Of a DNA stretch of 64,000 bases, positions 62,101 to 64,000 are shown piece after piece. The first letter of the stretch is position 1, and each line of letters opens with the position of its first letter. A model generated the notes under the pieces. It had not been told where the DNA came from. It searched no databases and worked only from the letters and a program-made list of their open reading frames with translations. Origin of the DNA: Stichopus chloronotus (taxonomy: Eukaryota > Echinodermata > Holothuroidea > Aspidochirotida > Stichopodidae); the NCBI GenBank assembly GCA_021234535.1, contig CM037838.1, positions 19,041,009 to 19,105,008 of the forward strand. The letters are read 5' to 3'. The position numbers and the translations under genes were made by a program.

Positions 62101-63943
62101 TTTTTGCCCTCTCGAGAGGACACACCCCAAACATTATGGTATGTGTGGATATCACATCTTGTTCTATCATGCAGAAAAGGTCTTGTGGATTTTAGCACAT
62201 AAAAAACATTCTGTGAGGATTAGCCGAACGCTTTGCAGTGTTGCACGGACAGCGAGATAAACCATGCACAACACACGTGGCAGCATATACTGTGAAATGT
62301 TTATTTTTTCTTAGATTTTTACTCTATCTTTAATAACATTTGGTATTTCAAATGTATTACATTTCTTGTAACTGTCATAACCATACATTGCTAATTTGTT
62401 GTTTCACTGCAAGTCCACTTATTAACTAACATATACACAATGTTTTTACTTTTTCCGACAGGTTCGGATCGCCAAGTATTTAGTGCAACATCTGCACGTA
62501 CGTCAAGCACAGGTGGCAATCTTGTCACAATATCGGTTGCAGTGCTCTCGTATAGCAGAGGAACTGAACAGTGCAGGGCTCGGTGATATCCATGTATCTA
62601 CAGTTATCAAGAGTCAAGGTAAATGAAAAATGTATGCCACTTCTCTACTGAGACCACAGTTATCCCTTCTTATCATCCTAAAGTGATTTGCATGTTGTGC
62701 AGTTGTGTTTACAAGCAGCTGTTTGTGTCAGCCTACTGTATCACGTTGTATGTAGTCTGGTGAACTGAAAGCAGAATCTTTCGGTGAGAAAAATCCTCAG
62801 ATGCTGCTGGTTTTACTGATTAGGTGCTTTTCCATTTGTGTGTGAGTGAATTAGTCCAAAGATCACCCTGAAGTAACATTTAATGACAGATGAACCAATT
62901 CAAGCAGAAGCTTTTAAACTGAGGGCTAATATTACTCTTTTGTGACCATTCAGGACTTCAGGCTACTTGCTAAATGTAGCAGACTATCAAGATAATTGCA
63001 CTTACAGCACTAGGTCCAACTACTCAGTGACCACTAAATCGGGTAGTAACCTGATTTTTTTTTATCTGAAAAGTGCAATCACTCAAAAGCTGACACATGA
63101 ACCAACAAAGTTGAAGAAAAGGTGACCGTTGGGGTCTGATGAGGAATTGTACCAGCTGTACAAAAGAATTGGCAGATTTACAGCTGTGTCATATACAATG
63201 GTGCCCCCACTTGAAGATTTGTTATCAGGTCAAGGTGATTTCATATCTACTCAAACTGTACATAGTAGACCGCTTGGTGTAGCACCTGCAACGAGAGGTC
63301 GTGTGTTCTGCTCCTGGCTGAGTAATGTCAAAGAGTTTAGAAATGGGACGTGCTGCCCTCTGGCTGGTCGCTGTGTGTATGAGAGAGTGGAACAGGATAA
63401 TACTGGTGTGGTTGGTAAACTCACCATCAAGAGATTTACTTTCAGTTGTGCTGGGTAGTCCCCAGGGACTGTGAGAGAAGTTTCTGAAAGTGATTATGTG
63501 GATGGCAGATTACATCAGCAGATTTTGCATGTGATCAGTGTGGATTTAGCAGCTATCTGAGCACTTCAAATATTTTGCCATGTGATCCAATGATTCAACC
63601 TCTCCTCTTGCTGTTCACAGCTCAGGAGACATTGTGGTGTTTCGGTTGCTCTCGCTAGATATCACCCAAAGAAATTTGCCTCACATATTAACATGCCATA
63701 TTTGCTCCCTGCCAGTTTGAAATTTGAAAATTAGTTATTATTGCATTTAACTTTTGACTCCTGTTTCACAAACAGGGAGTGAATGGGACTATGTGATATT
63801 TTCGACTGTCCGATCCATGTCCAAAATCGAAATTGAGGAAAAACCCGGAAAAGGTTGGAAGATACACCATCTTGGATTCACAATGGATGAAAACCAGATG
63901 AATGTTGCCATGACGAGAGCTAGGAGAGGTCACATTGTAGTTG
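23064..63943 (+). CDS. HELZ2: HELZ2-like multidomain RNA helicase / exoribonuclease (31 exons, 3' end outside window)
   Basis: This entry spans the whole gene; exons are listed separately. Joined exons give about 3,870 residues, then the gene leaves the window. Domains by approximate residue: helical N-terminus 20-230; basic and Gly/Ser linker 230-450; CCCH-type zinc fingers 455-960; C2H2 finger 1016-1038; another CCCH 1066-1090; helicase 1 about 1180-1930 (Walker A GPFGTGKT near 1533, DEAGQ near 1673, LTYNYRM, TR motif VI near 1911); acidic linker about 2050-2170; RNB nuclease about 2350-3000 ([10 protein letters not shown] near 2496, HFTSPIRR); helicase 2 from about 3390 (GPPGTGKT, DEAGM, TRARRG). 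This order is diagnostic of HELZ2. Family members unwind RNA, degrade it 3'-5' and, in mammals, co-activate nuclear receptors such as PPARs. Oddities are seven same-direction frame jumps in exon 22 and a missing helicase-2 exon after exon 28. Confidence 0.93.
23303..23734 (-). CDS. Unidentified 143-codon reading frame antisense in HELZ2 intron 1
   Basis: An open frame on the opposite strand of the first coding intron. It is not low complexity and looks protein-like: [20 protein letters not shown], then a Met/Leu-rich helix and a hydrophobic end [11 protein letters not shown] before a terminal stop. The frame stays open a few codons upstream of the ATG (about [10 protein letters not shown]). 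No domain is recognised. It may be an old mobile-element or retrocopy fragment, or a chance frame. Confidence 0.3.
   Translation of the reverse strand: MQSSSYYTPYTGIHCFDNTLWRNVRQAEGGTRGRWIGRIETVWGDTLQPLSKYKQLDFVLDTLAGLRSLQCKLKMKSVLDQMSMMLSDIDESGTLPNWQFYSIFEILYQGEVLSIKDPMEIRKNVASCNKYQVVFYYYKGFEK
24848..24868. repeat. TG dinucleotide microsatellite
   Basis: A short GT/TG run in HELZ2 intron 1. Homopolymer G runs also occur at about 18157-18167, 25894-25903, 26047-26060 and 46741-46750. Confidence 0.85.
26214..26250 (+). CDS. HELZ2: HELZ2 exon 2 (residues 19-31)
   Basis: A 37-base exon after a pyrimidine-rich acceptor (CAATTCCAG), ending at GTG|GTAAGT. It reads [13 protein letters not shown] in the frame set by exon 1 and leaves in phase 0, as exon 3 requires. 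Its small size makes it less certain than later exons, but both splice sites are strong. Confidence 0.6.
27188..27400 (+). CDS. HELZ2: HELZ2 exon 3 (residues 32-102), helical N-terminal domain
   Basis: A 71-codon exon bordered by TTCTTCAG and TTTTCA|GTGAGT. It begins [20 protein letters not shown] and continues with amphipathic helices around a Leu-Leu-His-Arg-Cys-Leu-Leu stretch. The alternating helices resemble TPR-type helical hairpins; an assignment to TPR is inference. Phase 0 at both ends. Confidence 0.75.
27915..27951 (+). CDS. HELZ2: HELZ2 exon 4 (residues 103-115)
   Basis: A 37-base exon after ATATTACAG reading [12 protein letters not shown], then the donor AAG G|GTAATT. The donor is weaker than its neighbours, but phases 0 in and 1 out connect exons 3 and 5 exactly and the peptide continues the helical pattern. 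Confidence 0.55.
29241..29395 (+). CDS. HELZ2: HELZ2 exon 5 (residues 115-166)
   Basis: Follows the acceptor TCTCGTCCAG and ends AAT|GTGAGT. It reads [20 protein letters not shown] and then a basic helical stretch ending [12 protein letters not shown]. It is likely the last helices of the N-terminal domain. Enters with two bases completing the codon opened in exon 4 and leaves in phase 0. Confidence 0.7.
29766..29948 (+). CDS. HELZ2: HELZ2 exon 6 (residues 167-227), charged linker
   Basis: A 61-codon phase 0-0 exon starting [20 protein letters not shown], then an acidic proline-bearing stretch ([16 protein letters not shown]) and a Lys/Gln-rich end. The donor is GAG|GTACAA, a weak consensus but in frame. 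Probably a helix followed by flexible linker. Confidence 0.65.
30507..30576 (+). CDS. HELZ2: HELZ2 exon 7 (residues 228-251), basic linker
   Basis: Follows ACTCTTCACAG and ends TCAG|GTGAGA. It reads [17 protein letters not shown] and a Ser-rich tail. The Lys/Arg cluster could be a nuclear localisation or RNA-contact segment; that is inference. Phase 0 in, 1 out. Confidence 0.6.
31312..31467 (+). CDS. HELZ2: HELZ2 exon 8 (residues 251-303), low-complexity linker
   Basis: Opens after GTGTTGTAG and closes at TTCAG|GTAACG. It encodes a Ser/Thr/Lys stretch, a glycine-rich patch ([10 protein letters not shown]) and an acidic serine cluster ([11 protein letters not shown]) that resembles casein kinase 2 targets. 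It is likely disordered. Phase 1 to phase 1, so skipping it would keep frame. Confidence 0.65.
32502..32572 (+). CDS. HELZ2: HELZ2 exon 9 (residues 303-326)
   Basis: A 71-base exon after TTTTTCTCAG reading [20 protein letters not shown] and ending CCCACG|GTAATG. It continues the disordered linker. Phase 1 in and 0 out connects exons 8 and 10. Confidence 0.6.
33579..35505 (+). CDS. HELZ2: HELZ2 exon 10 (residues 327-969), zinc-finger array
   Basis: A 1,927-base exon bordered by ATTTGTAG and TTCTT|GTAAGT with no internal stop. After a Gln/Pro-rich start come several Cys/His clusters. One at about residues 522-542 has spacing C-x8-C-x6-C-x3-H ([19 protein letters not shown] then YYAH). Another near 789-808 is a classic C-x8-C-x5-C-x3-H CCCH finger ([21 protein letters not shown]). 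A Cys/His knuckle near 933-953 contains CWKGPRC and CMFCH. Between them lies a Gln/Ala/Lys-rich coiled segment (about 550-700). The finger style resembles ZC3H7 and HELZ2 proteins, which bind RNA. Confidence 0.9.
35930..36800 (+). repeat. Diverged AGGTCA-rich tandem repeat array 1 (intron 10)
   Basis: Degenerate, irregularly spaced copies of a unit containing GAGGTCAAAGGTCA, TTTGAGGTCAGCAGA and CACAATATCTCAAGAATG. Perfect DR1 elements (AGGTCA, one base, AGGTCA) occur at 36187-36199 and 36697-36709, and a near-perfect one at 36323-36335. Same family as the array at 38215-39420. Confidence 0.8.
37590..37890 (+). CDS. HELZ2: HELZ2 exon 11 (residues 969-1069), C2H2 finger
   Basis: Follows TTCTACACAG and ends GGAA|GTGAGT. 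It holds a C2H2 finger with spacing C-x2-C-x12-H-x5-H ([14 protein letters not shown] through [10 protein letters not shown]) at about residues 1016-1038. The long H-x5-H spacing suits the U1/matrin-like type that binds double-stranded RNA; that subtype is inference. The last cysteine (YQICR) starts the next CCCH finger, completed in exon 12. Confidence 0.85.
38215..39420 (+). repeat. AGGTCA-rich tandem repeat array 2, about 145-bp period (intron 11)
   Basis: About eight copies. Equivalent points fall at 38307, 38470, 38612, 38757, 38901, 39047, 39192 and 39337, giving steps of 163, 142, 145, 144, 146, 145 and 145. Each unit has the order (G)AGGTCAAAGGTCATTTGGGG, TCAACAGGGGTCAAA, CCTTGTAAACA and ATATCTCAAGAAGGGAAGC. 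Perfect DR1 copies are at 38470-38482, 38757-38769 and 39047-39059. The first unit has a small internal duplication (GGAAGGAAGCTTC) that explains the 163 step. Confidence 0.9.
40021..40228 (+). CDS. HELZ2: HELZ2 exon 12 (residues 1069-1138), CCCH finger
   Basis: After the acceptor [30 protein letters not shown] and DYAHG complete a CCCH finger (C-x7-C-x11-C-x3-H) begun in exon 11. A Lys/Arg/Glu-rich helix then leads toward the helicase. Ends GTG|GTAAGT in phase 0. Confidence 0.85.
40550..40678 (+). CDS. HELZ2: HELZ2 exon 13 (residues 1139-1181)
   Basis: A 43-codon exon after a very long T-run acceptor (ACCATTAAG), beginning [19 protein letters not shown] and ending GGATCG|GTGCGT. It is a beta-rich segment at the entry to the helicase-1 module. 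Phase 0-0. Confidence 0.75.
41197..41705 (+). CDS. HELZ2: HELZ2 exon 14 (residues 1182-1351), pre-helicase domain
   Basis: A 509-base exon from TACCATCCAG to AGAA|GTAAGG. It contains the conserved region before helicase 1 in HELZ-type proteins ([51 protein letters not shown]), then a His/Tyr-rich segment ending [10 protein letters not shown]. Probably the beta-barrel/stalk region typical of Upf1-like helicases (inference). Confidence 0.88.
42280..42705 (+). CDS. HELZ2: HELZ2 exon 15 (residues 1351-1493)
   Basis: Follows CCTCTGCAG and ends CCAAG|GTATCT. It reads [17 protein letters not shown] at the start and ends with FPPANMIPR just before the Walker A exon. It forms the rest of the barrel-like pre-helicase region, with strands such as [10 protein letters not shown] and [10 protein letters not shown]. 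Confidence 0.88.
43878..44102 (+). CDS. HELZ2: HELZ2 exon 16 (residues 1493-1568), helicase 1 Walker A
   Basis: Contains the superfamily 1 ATP-binding motif GPFGTGKT near residues 1533-1540 and the start of motif Ia (ILVCTHSNS). The Phe in GPFGTGKT is typical of HELZ-family first helicases. Borders are CTTTTGTTAG and AATAG|GTATGA; phases fit exons 15 and 17. Confidence 0.92.
44610..44821 (+). CDS. HELZ2: HELZ2 exon 17 (residues 1568-1639)
   Basis: Completes motif Ia (THSNSAAD across the junction) and encodes a mostly helical segment ([32 protein letters not shown]). Acceptor ATTCCACAG, donor TTAG|GTATAC. Confidence 0.85.
45091..45334. mobile_element. TTAA-flanked MITE-like element, copy 2 (HELZ2 intron 17)
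   Basis: Inverted ends AGGCAGTAACTCATCACCC and, reversed, AGACAAGAACTCATCACCC agree at 16 of 19 positions and are flanked by TTAA on both sides (45087-45090 and 45335-45338). Shares internal blocks with the element at 10128-10319. Non-autonomous, probably mobilised by a TTAA-targeting transposase (inference). Confidence 0.65.
45944..46152 (+). CDS. HELZ2: HELZ2 exon 18 (residues 1639-1708), helicase 1 motifs II and III
   Basis: Carries [11 protein letters not shown] (motif Ic-like), the Walker B box [11 protein letters not shown] near residue 1673 that coordinates magnesium for ATP hydrolysis, and motif [16 protein letters not shown]. Acceptor ATTGTAG, donor AAAG|GTGACA. All catalytic positions are present. 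Confidence 0.92.
46849..47067. mobile_element. Palindromic MITE-like element (HELZ2 intron 18)
   Basis: Ends CAAAAGTTGGC at 46849-46859 and its exact reverse complement at 47057-47067, with further imperfect inverted similarity inward (CTGCAGCCACTGGGTG against CAGTGGGTGCAGTGGCTG). No coding capacity and no clear target duplication. Confidence 0.4.
47206..47484 (+). CDS. HELZ2: HELZ2 exon 19 (residues 1709-1801), helicase 1 motif IV
   Basis: Begins [20 protein letters not shown] directly after motif III and includes FLTYNYRM, the Q/N-Y-R motif of the second RecA-like domain. The acceptor is TGAAG, without a long pyrimidine tract, so it is weak, but the peptide continuity is clear. Phase 0-0. 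Confidence 0.88.
47828..47926 (+). CDS. HELZ2: HELZ2 exon 20 (residues 1802-1834)
   Basis: A 33-codon exon reading [15 protein letters not shown] and ending [11 protein letters not shown], the conserved strand-turn (LTPYrxQ) before motif V in Upf1-like helicases. Acceptor TATATGTAG, donor CTGCAG|GTGAGG. Confidence 0.88.
48682..48757 (+). CDS. HELZ2: HELZ2 exon 21 (residues 1835-1860)
   Basis: Reads [20 protein letters not shown] and then VQNVQ, the first half of motif V (V-x4-QG). The closing G is completed in exon 22. Acceptor TGTCACACAG, donor CAAG|GTATGT. Confidence 0.85.
49165..53615 (+). CDS. HELZ2: HELZ2 exon 22 (residues about 1860-3341): end of helicase 1, acidic linker, RNB nuclease; seven +1 frame jumps
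   Basis: This 4,451-base exon starts with motif V/VI of helicase 1 ([27 protein letters not shown]). A Pro/Ser linker and an acidic region with an aspartate run follow, then the RNB domain. RNB active-site aspartates are intact ([18 protein letters not shown] near 51076-51120), as are [22 protein letters not shown] and [19 protein letters not shown] enzymes digest RNA 3'-5'. An acidic Ser/Glu insert sits within the domain (about 51810-51930). To read through, the frame must skip one base at about 50137-50186, 51170, 51243, 51390, 52032, 52244 and 52682. With those seven bases removed the exon joins exons 21 and 23 in phase. The intact active site argues against decay; sequence error is the simplest cause. 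Confidence 0.88.
49913..49940 (+). repeat. Coding GAT trinucleotide run (aspartate tract)
   Basis: Nine or so GAT triplets encode an uninterrupted aspartate run inside the acidic linker of HELZ2 exon 22. Pure triplet runs are prone to length change by slippage; in-frame changes would only alter the acidic tract length. Confidence 0.9.
53616..55090 (+). other. HELZ2 intron 22
   Basis: About 1.5 kb, AT-rich, with a TTAATA/AAAAT-rich patch near 54180-54245. No gene or repeat recognised. Confidence 0.6.
55091..55206 (+). CDS. HELZ2: HELZ2 exon 23 (residues 3341-3380)
   Basis: After TTATTTTTCAG, reads [19 protein letters not shown] and on to a helix ending MNNIEDSD; donor GACA|GTAAGT. It links the RNB module to helicase 2. 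Phases 2 in and 1 out are consistent. Confidence 0.8.
55405..55554 (+). CDS. HELZ2: HELZ2 exon 24 (residues 3380-3430), helicase 2 Q motif and half Walker A
   Basis: Encodes the Q-motif-like [17 protein letters not shown] and [10 protein letters not shown], the first half of the second Walker A. The GPPG/TGKT split by an intron is completed in exon 25. Acceptor CTTTTAAAG, donor CCAG|GTATTG. Confidence 0.9.
55942..56085 (+). CDS. HELZ2: HELZ2 exon 25 (residues 3430-3478), helicase 2 Walker A / motif Ia
   Basis: Starts [15 protein letters not shown], which completes GPPGTGKT, and ends [15 protein letters not shown], the motif Ia typical of HELZ2 second helicases. Acceptor TCTCATCAG, donor GCAG|GTTTGT. 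Confidence 0.92.
56755..57125. repeat. G/C-rich fold-back repeat, copy 2 (HELZ2 intron 25)
   Basis: The left side has CCAACCAGTTTGCCCCCCCC; the right side has repeated GGGCAAACTGGT-type words (GGGGCAAACTGGTCC; GGGGCGAACTGG; GGGGGCAAACTGGG). Together they form an imperfect inverted repeat of the same family as 15058-15740. Confidence 0.45.
57241..57554 (+). CDS. HELZ2: HELZ2 exon 26 (residues 3478-3582)
   Basis: Reads [20 protein letters not shown], a charged middle with [18 protein letters not shown], and a coiled Arg/Lys/Glu helix ending LKQLISNAM. The region between motifs Ia and II is long in HELZ2 and this matches. Acceptor CATTTCACAG, donor ATG|GTAGGT. Confidence 0.88.
58217..58419 (+). 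CDS. HELZ2: HELZ2 exon 27 (residues 3583-3650), helicase 2 motifs II and III
   Basis: [18 protein letters not shown] is followed by [18 protein letters not shown] (Walker B, DEAG) and [11 protein letters not shown] (motif III). DEAGM-x2-EPE is characteristic of HELZ2 second helicases. Acceptor TGTCTAG is short in pyrimidines; donor CTCAG|GTAAGT is strong. Confidence 0.9.
59728..59785 (+). repeat. Short tandem duplication at the exon 28 polypyrimidine tract
   Basis: Two near-identical copies of a roughly 27-base unit (TCTCTTTTGTATTTTATGTC then TCTCTTTTGTATTTTGTGTC) lie just upstream of the exon 28 acceptor. The T-rich duplication may supply or strengthen the pyrimidine tract. Confidence 0.7.
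59798..59901 (+). CDS. HELZ2: HELZ2 exon 28 (residues 3650-3685)
   Basis: Continues motif III as [20 protein letters not shown] and ends TLKSPIPN plus one base (AATG|GTGAGT). The acceptor CATCTTCAAG lies beside a T-rich tandem duplication. It leaves in phase 1, whereas exon 29 starts in phase 0, so at least one exon of length 2 modulo 3 must lie between them. Confidence 0.85.
59902..61431 (+). other. HELZ2 intron region expected to contain a missing helicase-2 exon
   Basis: Phase demands an exon of length 2 modulo 3 here, and family knowledge says it should end in a Q-Y-R-M motif. No such exon is visible. The stretch has a short triplicated GATGCCACAATATGACAA-like unit near 59994-60055 and is otherwise featureless. 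Confidence 0.6.
61432..61656 (+). CDS. HELZ2: HELZ2 exon 29 (75 codons), helicase 2 after the Q-Y-R motif
   Basis: Begins [20 protein letters not shown], which in the family directly follows the Q-Y-R-M motif, so the motif itself must be on a missing upstream exon. Continues [18 protein letters not shown] and ends VYHV; acceptor TTCAATTCTTAG, donor GTG|GTGAGT. Phase 0-0. Confidence 0.9.
62462..62618 (+). CDS. HELZ2: HELZ2 exon 30 (52 codons), helicase 2
   Basis: Reads [20 protein letters not shown], then [11 protein letters not shown] (equivalent of LTPYRLQ in helicase 1) and [11 protein letters not shown], the first half of motif V. Acceptor TTTTTCCGACAG, donor CAAG|GTAAAT. Confidence 0.9.
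62619..63775 (+). other. HELZ2 intron 30
   Basis: Contains a 109-codon open frame (63129-63458) that starts at a non-ATG codon, has no helicase similarity and does not fit the gap between the two halves of motif V. Nothing else seen. Confidence 0.55.
63776..63943 (+). CDS. HELZ2: HELZ2 exon 31 (56 codons), helicase 2 motifs V-VI; gene continues beyond window
   Basis: Completes motif V ([14 protein letters not shown]) and carries motif VI ([16 protein letters not shown]) with both arginines needed for ATP hydrolysis. Ends GTTG|GTGAGT in phase 1, so a further exon with the C-terminus and stop lies to the right of 64000. Acceptor CACAAACAG. Confidence 0.9.
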
Positions 63944-64000
63944 GTGAGTTATACTTGGATAAACCTACCCTTTAATTGCTCAATAGTGAACATGTGGTTT

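Noticed and set aside
63129..63458. 109-codon open frame in intron 30
   Set aside because: Begins at a non-ATG codon, has no helicase similarity and would interrupt motif V, which joins cleanly without it.

Overview
The window is intron-rich, AT-leaning metazoan DNA dominated by one large plus-strand gene. It encodes a homologue of HELZ2 (helicase with zinc finger 2, PRIC285) and runs from a start codon at 23064 past the right edge. The family, 0.3-2 kb introns with canonical GT-AG borders, and G-run and AGGTCA-type repeats suggest a marine invertebrate deuterostome, perhaps an echinoderm. This is inference; the species cannot be fixed from the sequence.

Region 1-22000 is mostly non-coding. 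It holds short-repeat sequence, one TTAA-flanked MITE-like element (10128-10319), a G-rich fold-back repeat (about 15058-15740) and a few minus-strand candidate exons (first exon near 16426-16581, internal exons near 14788-14838 and 8296-8381, possible last exon 758-806). These could belong to a divergent gene I do not recognise.

Region 21950-23063 looks like the promoter and 5' leader of the HELZ2-like gene. Two perfect NF-kappaB/Rel consensus sites start 24 bp apart, followed by an inverted CCAAT box, a plausible leader-exon donor and an acceptor just before the ATG.

Region 23064-64000 contains 31 coding exons that join in phase at every junction but one. The order is: a helical, possibly TPR-like N-terminus; a low-complexity linker; an array of CCCH-type zinc fingers plus one C2H2 finger; superfamily 1 helicase 1; an acidic linker; an RNB (RNase II/R type) exoribonuclease domain with its aspartates intact; and superfamily 1 helicase 2. 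The reconstructed product is about 3,870 residues before the right edge, so it is much longer than the roughly 2,650 residues of human HELZ2 (figure from memory). Known relatives act as RNA helicase/3'-5' exonuclease and nuclear-receptor cofactor and are interferon-induced in vertebrates.

Two defects stand out. The 4.45-kb exon 22 needs seven single-base skips, all in the same (+1) direction, within 2.6 kb. The exon that should carry the helicase-2 Q-Y-R motif cannot be found between 59901 and 61432. Two introns (35506-37589 and 37891-40020) carry AGGTCA repeat arrays that include five perfect DR1 nuclear-receptor elements.
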